NCBI RefSeq assembly: GCF_021117345.1
Contig: NZ_CP088261.1
Location: 2,480,001 to 2,544,000 of the forward strand
DNA length: 64,000 nucleotides
Direction of reading: 5' to 3'
DNA from: Microbacterium sp. cx-55
GTDB lineage: Bacteria > Actinomycetota > Actinomycetes > Actinomycetales > Microbacteriaceae
A program made the translations under genes and the position numbers. Of this stretch, positions 1 through 9,003 are shown one piece after another. The notes below the pieces were generated by a model, which worked only from the letters and a program-made list of their open reading frames with translations, ran no database searches and was not told where the DNA came from. Numbering within the stretch: the stretch's first letter is position 1; every line of letters begins with the position of its first letter.

Positions 1-1324
1 CGTCCACCTCGGGGTTCGAGTACTTCTGCGCGTTGCTCGTTCCGTCGGTGTGGTGCTGCGAGTAGTAGAAGTCGTCGGGATCGATGTTGCCGAGCCATCC
101 CATCATGAGCATGTCGAAATTGCCGCTGTTCTGCTCGTCGAGCCACGTCGAGAAATCGGGCTGGCGGATCTCGACCGAGATTCCCAGGGGCTCGAGGTTC
201 GCGGCGATGATCTGCGCGGCCGTTACCGTCTCGGGGTAGTCGCTCGTGGCGAGCATGTCGAGGGTTCCCCCGGTGAAGCCGGCTTCGTCGAGGAGCGCCT
301 TCGCCTTGTCGAGGTCGGTCGAGTACCCGTCGTAGGACGTGTACCAGACGCTCTGTTCGGGGATCGCCAGCTGGTTCTCCGCGGCGGTGCCGTAGCTGAC
401 GGCCTGAAGGATGGCATCCCGATCGATGGCGTAGGCGATCGCTTGACGCACTCGCACGTCGTTCCACGGCGCCTTCGCCTCGTTGAGCGCCAGGTACCAG
501 TAGTCGCTGGATGGCGTCACCCCGAGGTTCAACGCATCGTCGCTCTCGAGGTCGGTGACCTGCTGTGCCGGCACGACATCGGTCCAGTCGATGTCGCCCG
601 CTTTCAGCGCCGCGATCGCCGTCGCGGGCTCGGAGATGAAGCGGTACTCGACCCCGCCGAGTGCCGGCGCGCCACCCCAGTAGTCGGGATTCGCCGTCAA
701 CGTGATGTGATCGCCGGAGGTGTACTCCGACACGGAGAAGGGGCCGGTGCCGACGGGAGCTGTGGTGATGTCGCCGGACTCGACGTTGGCCTGCTCCACG
801 ATCGCCATCCCCTTGAACCCGCCGAGGTTCGACAGCAGGTTGGGCGTGGGCTGTGCGACGGTGATGACGACCGTGCTGTCGTCGGGCGCGGCCACGTCGG
901 TGACGGAGCTGAACTTCCAGGCATTGGAGAGCTGCTCGTCGATGATGCGGTCGTAGGAGTAGACGACGTCCTCACTGGTGAAGGCGGATCCGTCGTGGAA
1001 GGTCACGCCGCTGCGGAGAGTGAAGGTCCAGGTGAGCTGATCGTCGCTCACCTCCCAACTCTCGGCGAGCGCGGGCTGCATCTCGAGGTTCTCGTCGGGC
1101 TCGACGAGCGTGTCGAAGACGTTCTCGAGCACCTCGAACGAGAAGTAGGAGCTGGTCTTCTGCGGGTCGAGCTGGTCGGGCTCCCCGCCGATGGCGGCCA
1201 CGAGAGTCCGGTCGCCGGAGGCACCGGTCGAGTCGCCGATGTCGACACCCTCTCCCGCGGAGCAGCCGGCGAGGGCGAGGGAGACGACGAGAATCGCCGC
1301 TCCGAATGCGGTGCGCTGGGACAT
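1..1324 (-). CDS. ABC transporter substrate-binding lipoprotein, peptide/nickel type (family 5), C-terminus outside window
   Basis: The minus-strand frame is open from an ATG at 1324 to the window edge, so only the N-terminal ~441 residues are present. It begins with a lipoprotein signal peptide, MSQRTAFGAAILVVSLALAGCS, whose lipobox LAGC predicts a lipid-anchored extracellular protein. The mature part has family 5 hallmarks: an early GGEPDQLDPQ segment, WTFTLRSGVTFHDG at about residue 100, and ALNEAKAPWNDVRVRQAIAYAID in the middle, which is typical of DppA/OppA/NikA binders. Such proteins deliver oligopeptides or nickel to a two-permease, two-ATPase importer, probably encoded outside the window. 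The ligand cannot be read from sequence. A perfect inverted repeat lies 26 bp upstream of the start. Confidence 0.9.
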   Translation of the reverse strand, partial: MSQRTAFGAAILVVSLALAGCSAGEGVDIGDSTGASGDRTLVAAIGGEPDQLDPQKTSSYFSFEVLENVFDTLVEPDENLEMQPALAESWEVSDDQLTWTFTLRSGVTFHDGSAFTSEDVVYSYDRIIDEQLSNAWKFSSVTDVAAPDDSTVVITVAQPTPNLLSNLGGFKGMAIVEQANVESGDITTAPVGTGPFSVSEYTSGDHITLTANPDYWGGAPALGGVEYRFISEPATAIAALKAGDIDWTDVVPAQQVTDLESDDALNLGVTPSSDYWYLALNEAKAPWNDVRVRQAIAYAIDRDAILQAVSYGTAAENQLAIPEQSVWYTSYDGYSTDLDKAKALLDEAGFTGGTLDMLATSDYPETVTAAQIIAANLEPLGISVEIRQPDFSTWLDEQNSGNFDMLMMGWLGNIDPDDFYYSQHHTDGTSNAQKYSNPEVD

Positions 1325-1349
1325 GGTGTGCCTCTCGTGGGGTGAACAG

Positions 1350-1369
1350 ATCATCATTTAGATGATGAT
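1350..1369. promoter_or_regulatory. Inverted repeat, candidate operator between divergent genes
   Basis: ATCATCAT-TTAG-ATGATGAT is a perfect 8-bp inverted repeat with a 4-base spacer. It sits between the start of the solute-binding protein gene (1324, minus) and the DUF1028 gene (1489, plus), in the only non-coding space there. Its symmetry and position fit a repressor or activator site acting on both genes. The nearby XRE-cupin regulator is one candidate ligand, but nothing in the sequence proves which protein binds. Confidence 0.55.
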
Positions 1370-1488
1370 TCGATCAGTATGTGCGAGCATGGGAGGCGAG
1401 ACAAGCCCACGGTCATCTCGAAACAGAATCTTCACAAACGCCCGCCGCGACTCCGGTGAGCTGCCGGGCGGCACCGCAGAGGAGCAGC

Positions 1489-2157
1489 ATGACCTTCACC
1501 GTCCTGGCCCGCGACCGCAACTCCGGTCTTCTCGGGGCAGCCACCGCGAGTAGATCGCTCGCCGCCGGCAACGCCGTGCTCGCGATCCGCCCCGGAGTCG
1601 GAGCGGTGGCCAGCCAGGCGTGGACCAATCGCTCGCTCCGTGGTCTGCTGCTCGACGAACTCGCCGCCGGGACGAGCGCACCGGATGCCGTCGAACGCAT
1701 CCCCGCGTGGGATGAGCGCGCCGAGCTCCGCCAGGTCGCGGCGCTTCCCGCGACCGGACCGGGAGCGGCGCGGTCGGGCCGAGACGTCACCGAATGGGCG
1801 GGCCACATCGTGGGCACCGACATCGTCGTGGCCGGAAACTTCCTGTCGGGGCCGGATGTGCTGCCGGCGATGATCGCCCGCCTGGCGCAGATTCCGGAGA
1901 TCGACGCCGCCGATCCCGAGCGAGCAGTCCTGTTCGCCCGCGAACTCGTCGCGGCTCTCACATCCGGGGAACGCGCCGGCGGAGATGCCCGCGGACGACA
2001 GAGCGCCGCGGTGCTCGTGGCCGCCGTCGACCACACGGACGACCTGAGCGTCGATCTGCGCGTCGACGATCATCTCGACCCGCTGCCCGAGCTGACCCGA
2101 CTGGTCGCCCTTCGCGGCCTCGATCTCTCGGAGCGGATCAGCGCTCGAACGGAGTGA
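1489..2157 (+). CDS. DUF1028 family protein (Ntn-hydrolase-like)
   Basis: This is a 222-residue protein starting MTFTVLARDRNSGLLGAATASR, the typical beginning of DUF1028 proteins. The segment GVGAVASQAWTNRSLRG further in is also characteristic. The family has an Ntn-hydrolase fold, but its reaction is not established; it often sits next to peptide transporters and peptidases, as here. I chose ATG 1489 because GAGGAGCA lies directly upstream and because the frame before it does not look like DUF1028. The 3' end overlaps the convergent XRE-cupin gene by 20 bp. Confidence 0.8.
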   Translation: MTFTVLARDRNSGLLGAATASRSLAAGNAVLAIRPGVGAVASQAWTNRSLRGLLLDELAAGTSAPDAVERIPAWDERAELRQVAALPATGPGAARSGRDVTEWAGHIVGTDIVVAGNFLSGPDVLPAMIARLAQIPEIDAADPERAVLFARELVAALTSGERAGGDARGRQSAAVLVAAVDHTDDLSVDLRVDDHLDPLPELTRLVALRGLDLSERISARTE

Positions 2158-2731
2158 CGGCGCCCACCACGACCGTGACACCGTCGTAGCCGTTCGCCCA
2201 CCAGTGGGCCTCCGAGCATCCGTACGTCACGGTGTCGCCCGCGTTCAGCTCCACACGCCGATCGCCCTGCGCAACGATCAGCACGCCGCTTTCCACCGTC
2301 ACCGTCTCGGTGCCGATGTGACGGAACGGATGCGGCTCATTGCTGAAGCCCGGCGGAAGAGTGGAGCGGATGAGCTGCAGCATCGACTCACCCCGCGGGG
2401 TCAGCAGCTCTCGCGTCGCCTGGGCCGAGAGCGGGATGTCGGCGGCGGGCGGCATGACATGGCGTTTGGCTGCCGTCACGACCGCGAGCTCACCCACGGG
2501 TTCGTCCAGCAGCTGCCCGGCCGGAACGCCGAGGGCAGCAGCGAGCCGATGAATGGACTGCAGCGAGGGATTTCCCATGCCGCGCTCGAGCTGGCTCACG
2601 AGTCCGAAGCTCACGCCCGCCTTCTCCGAGAGCGCCTGCACGCTCAGACCGAGGCGACGGCGTGCCTCGCGGACCGCCGCGCCGAGGGTCTCGACGGCGC
2701 GCGCCTCGTCGGGGTCGGTGTGTCGGGCCAT
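2138..2731 (-). CDS. XRE-family transcriptional regulator with C-terminal cupin domain
   Basis: The protein is about 197 aa from ATG 2731; an in-frame GTG at 2749 would add six residues and neither start has a clear ribosome site. Residues ~15-70 form an HTH_3 domain (REARRRLGLSVQALSEKAGV, then LVSQLERGMGNPSLQSIHRLA). The C-terminal ~75 residues are a cupin barrel with a PHPFRHIGTETVTVESGVL stretch and GDTVTYGCSEAHWW. This two-domain type (SutR/PuuR-like) senses a small molecule through the cupin and binds DNA through the HTH. It converges on the DUF1028 gene and may control it and the divergent binding-protein gene. Confidence 0.88.
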   Translation of the reverse strand: MARHTDPDEARAVETLGAAVREARRRLGLSVQALSEKAGVSFGLVSQLERGMGNPSLQSIHRLAAALGVPAGQLLDEPVGELAVVTAAKRHVMPPAADIPLSAQATRELLTPRGESMLQLIRSTLPPGFSNEPHPFRHIGTETVTVESGVLIVAQGDRRVELNAGDTVTYGCSEAHWWANGYDGVTVVVGAVTPFER

Positions 2732-2837
2732 ATCCGCAACGATATCCACGCCATCCGGGGATGCGTGGCAATTCGCGTGACATCACGACGGTCCGGCGCG
2801 GGTGCGCGCGAAGCCCACCGCATCCCTCCCCCGCGCG

Positions 2838-3854
2838 CTACTGCTTCGGGGCCGGGCCCGTCGTGCGGCGCACGATCAACTCGACCGGGAGCATCTCGAT
2901 CGAGGCGGGCATCGGCTTCTCGGATGCGGAGCTCATCTCCTGAATCTTCTCGATCAGCAGCTCGCAGGCGCGCACACCCATGTCGACCGCGGGCTGGCGA
3001 ACCGTGGTGAGGCCCACCGCATCCGCCACTGCTCCATCGTCGAATCCAGTTATCGACATGTCGCCCGGCACATCGATCCCCGCTTCCCGCAGGCGCCGCA
3101 GGGCTCCCAGGGCCTGGTCGTCGTTGGCCGCGGCGATGCACGTGAACCGCAGCCCGCTCGCGAGCGCTTCGTCGACGAGCCGGTAGCCGGCGTCAGCGGT
3201 GAATTCTCCCCGGAGAACGAGCGCCTTCGGCAGCTTCTCCCGCACGCCGACGACCCGCTGCGACGACGACACCAGCGATTCCGGCCCGGCGATGACGAGC
3301 GCCCTCCGGTGCCCCAGAGACGCGAGGTGCTCGCCGATGAGCCGCCCGCCGTGCAGGTTGTCGGCGGTGACCGTCGGGATGGTGGTCGTGTCGGGCAGCT
3401 CCTCGTCGGCGATGACGACCGGGTAGTCGGCCGAGAGCGCGACGATCTCGCGGTCGAGCTGCTGGTTGTAGGCGAGGTGCACGATGCCGTCGACCGTGCC
3501 CTCGCGCACGAGATCCAGGTGACGGCGCGGAGCGTTCAGCGACACGCTGCAGATGATGACGCCGAGCCCGGCCGCCTCGGCCGCCCGCTCGACCCCCTTC
3601 GCGACGTGCGCGAAGTAGGAGATCGTGAGGTCGGGAACGACGAGGGCGATGAGTCCGCCGCGACCGTTCTTCAGCCGCCGCGCGGCCGACACCGGAACGT
3701 AGTCGTAGCGCTGGATCACGGCGTTCACCCGCTCTGCCGTGCGCGGGCTGACGGGTCGGTTGCCGGACAGAACGTGAGACACCGTCGTCACACTCACCCC
3801 GGCGATGCGCGCGATCTGCTGCATCGTCGGTCGGCGTTTTCGTTGCGCGTCCAT
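2838..3854 (-). CDS. LacI-family transcriptional regulator, probable regulator of the nucleoside island
   Basis: The 338-residue protein starts at ATG 3854 behind a GGGGGCGAG ribosome site; an upstream open frame to 5102 is antisense to the permease and was not used. The N-terminus has the LacI HTH and hinge (TMQQIARIAGVSVTTVSHVLSGNRPVS, then YVPVSAARRLKNGR). The rest is a periplasmic-binding-like sensor with the usual GFDDGAVADAVGLTTVRQP segment. It is divergent from the nucleoside importer. Operator-like motifs matching LacI symmetry occur here and at two other divergent gene pairs of the island. The family is usually de-repressed by the substrate or a breakdown product, so a purine nucleoside or ribose derivative is a plausible ligand; that is inference. 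Confidence 0.93.
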   Translation of the reverse strand: MDAQRKRRPTMQQIARIAGVSVTTVSHVLSGNRPVSPRTAERVNAVIQRYDYVPVSAARRLKNGRGGLIALVVPDLTISYFAHVAKGVERAAEAAGLGVIICSVSLNAPRRHLDLVREGTVDGIVHLAYNQQLDREIVALSADYPVVIADEELPDTTTIPTVTADNLHGGRLIGEHLASLGHRRALVIAGPESLVSSSQRVVGVREKLPKALVLRGEFTADAGYRLVDEALASGLRFTCIAAANDDQALGALRRLREAGIDVPGDMSITGFDDGAVADAVGLTTVRQPAVDMGVRACELLIEKIQEMSSASEKPMPASIEMLPVELIVRRTTGPAPKQ

Positions 3855-3874
3855 CTCGCCCCCACTGGCTGATC

Positions 3875-3891
3875 GTGCAATCCGTTTGCAC
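3875..3891. promoter_or_regulatory. Candidate LacI operator, regulator side
   Basis: GTGCAATCCGTTTGCAC is a near-palindrome with TGCAA/TTGCA arms, 20 bp upstream of the lacI-type start. It matches the motif at 4044-4059 and the copies at 14234 and 16255, and its place suggests autoregulation. Confidence 0.65.
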
Positions 3892-4043
3892 ACCGAGTCT
3901 ATCCGGCGGGATCGACGATCCTCCGGCTCTTGCGGGCGCGTGGTGTTTCCCCCGCATTTCACCGGGTGGAAGTTACTGTTTCGCGGCGCATGCGCCCGCA
4001 TCCCGGTCCATATGATCGGTCGCGTGACCCTCTTGTCATCAAG

Positions 4044-4059
4044 TGCAAATCGTTTGGCA
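4044..4059. promoter_or_regulatory. Candidate LacI operator before nucleoside importer operon
   Basis: TGCAAATCGTTTGGCA lies 15 bp upstream of the first permease start. Its CAAA-TCG-TTTG core is symmetrical, as expected for a LacI-family dimer, and is shared with sites in the other divergent regions of the salvage island. The position over the transcription or translation start suggests repression. Confidence 0.7.
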
Positions 4060-4073
4060 TACCGGGAAGTGCG

Positions 4074-5258
4074 ATGAAAGATCTGGATTTGGCCCGCGCG
4101 GCACAGCGCGTATCGGTGCCGGTCGTTGCGGTGATCGTGGCCTTGATCATCGGTGCGGCGCTGATCGCCGTGTCCGGTGCCTCCCCCGTCGAGGCGATCG
4201 GCGCGATCGGGCAGGCGGCCTTCACCTGCGCGCCGCAGTTCTGCAACTTCGCGACCGTGCTGACCACGGCGGCGCCGCTGATCATGACCGCCCTCGGCGC
4301 CGTGATGGTGCTTCGCGCGGGGCTGTTCAGCATCGGCCAGGAGGGCCAGTACGCGATGGGCGGCCTCGTCGCCGTCGCGATCGGCTACATGGTTCCGCTG
4401 CCCGGCGTCATCCACCCCATCGTGGCGCTGCTCGGCGGCGCGATCGCCGGCGCTCTCGTGGGCATCGTTCCGGCACTGTTCCGGGTCTACCTCGGCGCGA
4501 ACGAACTGATCGTCAGCATCATCGTCAACTCGATGATCGCGCTGCTGCTGTCGTTCCTCGTGAACTACCCGATGCGCGAGGCCGGAGCGAGCACCTCGTT
4601 CACCCCGCAGATCGATGAGACCGCACGACTCGCGATCTTCGACCCGGCCACGAAGCTGGGCATGAACATCGTCATCGCGCTCGTCTTCGTCGTGCTCACC
4701 TACATCTACATGAGCCGCACGACCTGGGGCTATGAACAGCGGATGGCGGGCGAGGCGCCCGTGTTCGCGAGGTACTCCGGGATGCGAACGCGCACGGCCG
4801 TGATCCGCGCCGCAGCGCTGGGCGGCGCGCTCGCCGGCATCGGCGGCGGCATCCAGGTGCTCGGCATGAACTACCGCGTCATCGACGGGTTCATGGACGG
4901 CACCGGCTTCAACGGCCTCACCGCGGCGATCCTCGGTGGAACGACCGTCATCGGGTCCGGCATCGCGGCGATCGTCTTCGCCTCGATCTCGATCGGCGCG
5001 ATCAACGGCCTGCAGATCCTGATGGGCATCCCGCGCGAGATCGGTTCGGTGATCCTCGCCTTCATGATCGTGCTCGTCGCCGTGCAGACTCCACTCGCGC
5101 ACCGGCTCGAGCTGTGGCTGAGCAAACGACGCGGCGCGAAGGAGATCGAGCGACGGGCGGCGGAGAAACCACCGATCGACGAGCCGGATGACGGCGCGGA
5201 GACACCGCCGGTGTCCGCATCCACCGCCCCCGAATCGACCTCGGATGGAGCTCGCTGA
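4074..5258 (+). CDS. ABC transporter permease, nucleoside uptake (NupP/YufP type)
   Basis: This 394-residue integral membrane protein of the BPD_transp_2 family has about eight to ten hydrophobic helices. Typical family stretches are LRAGLFSIGQEGQYAMGGL, the conserved helix around LGANELIVSIIVNSMIALL, and GFNGLTAAILGG. These permeases pair with a second permease, a Bmp lipoprotein and a double ATPase to import nucleosides. ATG 4074 follows GGGAAG at good spacing; the frame upstream is read-through. An extended hydrophilic C-terminal tail (~50 residues, rich in E, P and D) is cytoplasmic. The stop overlaps the next start as TGATG. Confidence 0.9.
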   Translation: MKDLDLARAAQRVSVPVVAVIVALIIGAALIAVSGASPVEAIGAIGQAAFTCAPQFCNFATVLTTAAPLIMTALGAVMVLRAGLFSIGQEGQYAMGGLVAVAIGYMVPLPGVIHPIVALLGGAIAGALVGIVPALFRVYLGANELIVSIIVNSMIALLLSFLVNYPMREAGASTSFTPQIDETARLAIFDPATKLGMNIVIALVFVVLTYIYMSRTTWGYEQRMAGEAPVFARYSGMRTRTAVIRAAALGGALAGIGGGIQVLGMNYRVIDGFMDGTGFNGLTAAILGGTTVIGSGIAAIVFASISIGAINGLQILMGIPREIGSVILAFMIVLVAVQTPLAHRLELWLSKRRGAKEIERRAAEKPPIDEPDDGAETPPVSASTAPESTSDGAR

Positions 5259-6208
5259 TGGACTTCCTCTCCTCCTTCCTCACGCCCGAGATGTTCTCGA
5301 ACGGCGTGCGCCTCACGACGCCGATCCTCTTCGGGGCGATCGCGTCCGCCCTCAGCTCGCGCGCGGGCGTGCTGAACCTCGCGATCGAGGCGAAGATGCT
5401 CGTCGGCGCCTTCGTCGGCCTGATCGCGCTATCGATGTCGGGATCGTCGATCGTCGCGGTGATCGCCGCAGCCTTCGCCGGCGGCCTTACCGGCGCCATG
5501 ATGGCGGGCGCCCACCGCATCGGCGTAGACCTCATCATCTTCGCGATCGGGCTGAACATGCTCTTCCTCGAGCTGTCGGTGTTCCTCATGCGCGTGCTCT
5601 TCGGCGGCACCGGCGTATGGAAGCCCGACGTGTCCACGCTGCCGAACATCCAGATCCCGATCCTCTCCGACATCCCGGTCATCAGCACGATGTTCAGCGG
5701 CTACAACGGGCTGGTCTACCTCGCGTTCCTGCTCGCGATCGTCTACGGACTGCTCTTCAAGTTCCGCTCGGGCCGGCACCTGCTCGCCGTCGGCGAGTCG
5801 CCCGCGGCCGCCCTGAGCGCGGGCGTCTCGGTGACGAAGGTGCAGACCTGGAGCCTCGTCGGCGCGGGCGCGATCGCGGCGCTCGGCGGCGCGTTCCTGA
5901 CGGTCGGCGAGCTCGGCCTGTTCGCCCGCGACATGACCGAAGGGGCGGGCTGGATCGCGATCACGGCCGCTCTGCTCGCCATGAATCGACCGATCTTCAT
6001 CGTTCCTGCGGCTCTCCTCTTCGGATTCTCGGATGCGGTCGCCATCCGCCTGCAGAGCACGACCGACCTGCCCAACGCCGTGGTCCAAGGCATCCCGATG
6101 ATCGCCACGCTCGCGGTGCTCGGCATCGTCGGCTACCGCGGGGTGCGTCGCGCGCAGAGCTACCGTGCCTCGCGCACCACCCGAAAGCTCCGCGTCAAGA
6201 CGGCGTGA
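5258..6208 (+). CDS. ABC transporter permease, nucleoside uptake (NupQ/YufQ type)
   Basis: The second permease is 316 aa, shorter than its partner as usual in this family. It has the conserved LSSRAGVLNLAIEAKMLVGA stretch near residue 35, GVDLIIFAIGLNMLFLEL, and GRHLLAVGESPAAALSAGVSV, which is the cytoplasmic coupling region facing the ATPase. Its start overlaps the stop of the first permease by one base, so the two are translationally coupled and should be made in equal amounts. The substrate class (nucleosides) is inferred from the Bmp-type binding protein and the downstream salvage genes. Confidence 0.9.
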   Translation: MDFLSSFLTPEMFSNGVRLTTPILFGAIASALSSRAGVLNLAIEAKMLVGAFVGLIALSMSGSSIVAVIAAAFAGGLTGAMMAGAHRIGVDLIIFAIGLNMLFLELSVFLMRVLFGGTGVWKPDVSTLPNIQIPILSDIPVISTMFSGYNGLVYLAFLLAIVYGLLFKFRSGRHLLAVGESPAAALSAGVSVTKVQTWSLVGAGAIAALGGAFLTVGELGLFARDMTEGAGWIAITAALLAMNRPIFIVPAALLFGFSDAVAIRLQSTTDLPNAVVQGIPMIATLAVLGIVGYRGVRRAQSYRASRTTRKLRVKTA

Positions 6209-6273
6209 GCGCCCCGATCCTGTTCCATCCCCGCACGAGTCCATCCCGCACCACACCACCCGAGGAGTTCGGA

Positions 6274-7356
6274 ATGAAGCACAGCAGAAAAATCGTCACG
6301 ATCGCGGCAGGCGCCGCGGCACTCGCCCTCACCCTGACCGCGTGCAGCGGATCGTCCTCCGGCGGAGCCACGACCGACAGCGGATCGGGCGACTACCTCG
6401 CCACCCTCGTCGGCGGCGTCGCGGGAGACCTCTCGTACACCGACTCGGCGATCTCCGGCCTGCAGCTGGCGGCCGACGAGCTCGGCGTGAAGACGAACCA
6501 CATCGAAGCCCCGGATCCCGCACAGGGCGAGACGCTGCTGCGCTCGGCGATCCAGACCTCCCCCGACCTGCTGCTGAGCATCACGCTGCCGCTCGACACG
6601 GTCATCTCCATCGCCGAGCAGTACCCCGACCAGCTGATCGGCATGCCCGACCAGTCGAACGAGGACAAGGACATCCCCGACAACCTCGAGCTCTACGCCA
6701 TCAACACCCACGAGGGCAGCTTCCTCGCGGGTCTCGTTGCCGGCACGATGTCGACCTCGAAGAAGGTCGGTCAGGTCGTCGGCGGCGACTCGCCCGCGCT
6801 GAACCAGTTCGCTTACGCCTACGAGCAGGGCGTCAAGGCCGCGTGCGACGACTGCACCGTACAGACGAGCTACCTCAACTTCGTGTTCGACGACCCGGCG
6901 CTCGGCAAGGCGACCGCGCTCGACATGATCAGCGACGGCGTCGACGTCATCTACCAGGTCGCGGGCGGCACCGGCACCGGCGTCATCGAGGCCGCGGAAG
7001 AGCAGGGCGTCTACGCGATCGGCGTCGACAGCAACCAGGATGACGTCGCCCCCGGCACCGTCATCACGTCGATGATGAAGCACGTCGATGCGAGCGTGCT
7101 CGAGATGATCAAGGCCGCGCAGGCGGGCGAGTTCACCTCCGGCGTCAAGCTCGTGGGCCTCTCCGAGGGCGCGACCGGACTGTCGTGGGACGAGGGTTCC
7201 ACCACCTTCGCCGACGCGCACCCCGAGCTGGCCGACCAGATCGCCGCGGCCGAAGCGATCGTCGCGGAGTACCGTGCGACGATCCTCGACGGTTCGTACG
7301 AGGTCTGCGACGCACTGAACGCGCCCGACTCCGAGGCGTGCGCCTCGATCAGCTGA
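6274..7356 (+). CDS. Bmp-family nucleoside-binding lipoprotein (NupN/BmpA type)
   Basis: The protein is 360 aa from ATG 6274, which follows GAGGAG. A signal peptide ends in a lipobox (ALTLTAC), so the mature protein is anchored outside the membrane. The Bmp fold is recognisable from NTHEGSFLAGLVAGTMS, KKVGQVVGGD and GVDVIYQVAGGTGTGVIEAAEE. Family members such as PnrA and BmpA bind purine nucleosides. An unusual D/C-rich C-terminal tail (YEVCDALNAPDSEACASIS) has two cysteines that may pair. A strong hairpin follows the gene, which would favour more of this protein than of the ATPase downstream. Confidence 0.92.
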   Translation: MKHSRKIVTIAAGAAALALTLTACSGSSSGGATTDSGSGDYLATLVGGVAGDLSYTDSAISGLQLAADELGVKTNHIEAPDPAQGETLLRSAIQTSPDLLLSITLPLDTVISIAEQYPDQLIGMPDQSNEDKDIPDNLELYAINTHEGSFLAGLVAGTMSTSKKVGQVVGGDSPALNQFAYAYEQGVKAACDDCTVQTSYLNFVFDDPALGKATALDMISDGVDVIYQVAGGTGTGVIEAAEEQGVYAIGVDSNQDDVAPGTVITSMMKHVDASVLEMIKAAQAGEFTSGVKLVGLSEGATGLSWDEGSTTFADAHPELADQIAAAEAIVAEYRATILDGSYEVCDALNAPDSEACASIS

Positions 7357-7361
7357 TCGCA

Positions 7362-7400
7362 CACCGGGGTGGTCGGCGCCGCGCGTCGATCACCCCGGTG
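7362..7400 (+). terminator. Intercistronic hairpin after the binding-protein gene
   Basis: CACCGGGGTG and CACCCCGGTG form a 10-bp perfect stem around a 19-base GC-rich loop, placed between the lipoprotein gene and the ATPase gene. No U-tract follows, so it is more likely an mRNA-stabilising or partial-termination element that keeps binding protein in excess than a full terminator. Confidence 0.6.
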
Positions 7401-7431
7401 ACCATGTCGAACCGAGGGAGAGAGTGCAGAC

Positions 7432-9003
7432 ATGAGTGAGTTCCTGAGACTCGAAGGATTGCGGAAGTACTTCGCATCGTCGGGGGTGCTGGCCGTCGCC
7501 GACGTCTCGCTGTCCGTCAACGCGGGCGAGGTCGTCGCGCTCGTCGGTGAGAACGGTACGGGCAAGACAACGCTCATGAACCTGCTCTTCGGAGCCTTCC
7601 CTCTGGATGCGGGCCGCATCCTCATCGACGGCGAGGAGGTGCAGATCCGCGGCGCGCAGGATGCGATCTCGCGCGGAATCGGCATGGTGCAGCAGCACTT
7701 CGCCCTCGTGCCGAGCTTCACCGTCGCCCAGAACGTGCTCCTCGGCCGGGAGCTCACGAAAGGCGGCCGCGTCGATGACAAGGCCGCCGAAGAGTCGGTG
7801 CGCGAACTCGGGCGGCGTCTCGGCTTCCCGATCGAACCGACCGACGTGGTCGCGACACTTCCGATCGGTCTGCAGCAGCGCGTCGAGATCCTGAAGGCTC
7901 TCGCGGGCGACACTCGTCTGCTGATCCTGGACGAACCGACCGCGGTACTCACTCCGGCAGAGGCGCAGGAGCTCATCGTCGCCGTCCGCCACCTCGCCCG
8001 CTCCGGCACCGCGGTCGTCTTCATCAGCCACAAGCTCCCCGAGGTCATGGCCGTCGCCGACCGGGTCGTCGTCATGCGCCGCGGTCACGTCGTCGGCGAC
8101 ATGGCCGTCGCCGATGCCACGCCCGCCAAGATCGCGCGGCTCATGGTGGGCCGCGAGGTTCTCCTGCGTGCCGAGATCGCCGAGGTGGTGGCCGGTGACG
8201 CCGTGCTGGTCGCCGACAGCCTCGTCGCCCACCAGGTGAGCGCCGGCGACTCCGGTCTCGCCGGGGTGAGTCTGGACGTACGCGAACGGGAGATCGTCGG
8301 CATCGCCGGCGTGAGCGGCAACGGGCAGGGAAACCTCGTCGACGCGATCGCCGGCCTTCGGAAGGTCGATTCCGGTGCCGTCACGATCGCCGGCAAAACG
8401 GTGACAAACCGCGGGCCGAGGTTCGCGCGCGCCGCGGGCCTCGCCCACATCGCCGAGGACCGCATGCACGTCGGACTCAACCGCGAGGCGACGCTGTCGG
8501 AGAACGCTGTCTCGGTGGCCTACCGCTCGGAACGCTTCTCGCGCTTCGGGTTTCTCCGCGGCCGGGCGATCTACGAGTTCGCCCGCGAGGTCATCGAGGA
8601 CTACATCGTGCGAGGCGGCGCGCCACGGCGGGTGATCGGCAGCCTCTCCGGCGGCAATCTGCAGAAGATCGTGATCGGCCGCGAGCTCGACGGGAACCCG
8701 GCACTGATCATCGCGAATCAACCGACCCGCGGCTTGGACGTCGGAAGTATCGAGTTCGTGCACCAGGCGTTGCTGGATGCGCGACGGCGCGGCGCCGGAG
8801 TGCTGCTCGTGTCGGCCGAGCTCGACGAGATCATGACGCTCGCCGACCGGATCTTCGTCATCTACGACGGGGCGATCACCGGACCGTTCGCTCGCGGCGA
8901 GCTCAGCAACGTCGAGATCGGCGCGCTCATGGCCGGCCAGAGCACGGGAGACGCCCACGACGGCGGCGACCTGCTCGACGCCACCGAGGCGGTCGCCCCG
9001 TGA
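7432..9003 (+). CDS. ABC transporter double ATPase, nucleoside uptake (NupO/YufO, RbsA-like)
   Basis: The 523-residue protein has two ATP-binding domains in tandem. The first has a Walker A GENGTGKTT near residue 40, a Q-loop region (GIGMVQQHFALV) and Walker B LLILDEPTAVL. The second has the modified P-loop GVSGNGQGN, with no lysine-threonine pair, as is usual for RbsA/YufO proteins. It keeps a full signature LSGGNLQKIVIGREL and ANQPTRGLDVG. It energises the two permeases. The ATG at 7432 lies behind GAGGGAGAG. Its last four bases (GTGA) overlap the next start, so the deaminase-like gene is coupled to it. Confidence 0.93.
   Translation: MSEFLRLEGLRKYFASSGVLAVADVSLSVNAGEVVALVGENGTGKTTLMNLLFGAFPLDAGRILIDGEEVQIRGAQDAISRGIGMVQQHFALVPSFTVAQNVLLGRELTKGGRVDDKAAEESVRELGRRLGFPIEPTDVVATLPIGLQQRVEILKALAGDTRLLILDEPTAVLTPAEAQELIVAVRHLARSGTAVVFISHKLPEVMAVADRVVVMRRGHVVGDMAVADATPAKIARLMVGREVLLRAEIAEVVAGDAVLVADSLVAHQVSAGDSGLAGVSLDVREREIVGIAGVSGNGQGNLVDAIAGLRKVDSGAVTIAGKTVTNRGPRFARAAGLAHIAEDRMHVGLNREATLSENAVSVAYRSERFSRFGFLRGRAIYEFAREVIEDYIVRGGAPRRVIGSLSGGNLQKIVIGRELDGNPALIIANQPTRGLDVGSIEFVHQALLDARRRGAGVLLVSAELDEIMTLADRIFVIYDGAITGPFARGELSNVEIGALMAGQSTGDAHDGGDLLDATEAVAP

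Noticed and set aside
50-1345. 431-codon plus-strand frame over the solute-binding protein gene
   Set aside because: It is the antisense of a clear family 5 binding lipoprotein; its product is low-complexity V/G/R/D typical of high-GC shadow frames.
3855-5102. Long N-terminal extension of the LacI frame
   Set aside because: It lies opposite the permease gene and encodes D/R/H-rich shadow sequence; the real start at 3854 has a ribosome site and a normal HTH.
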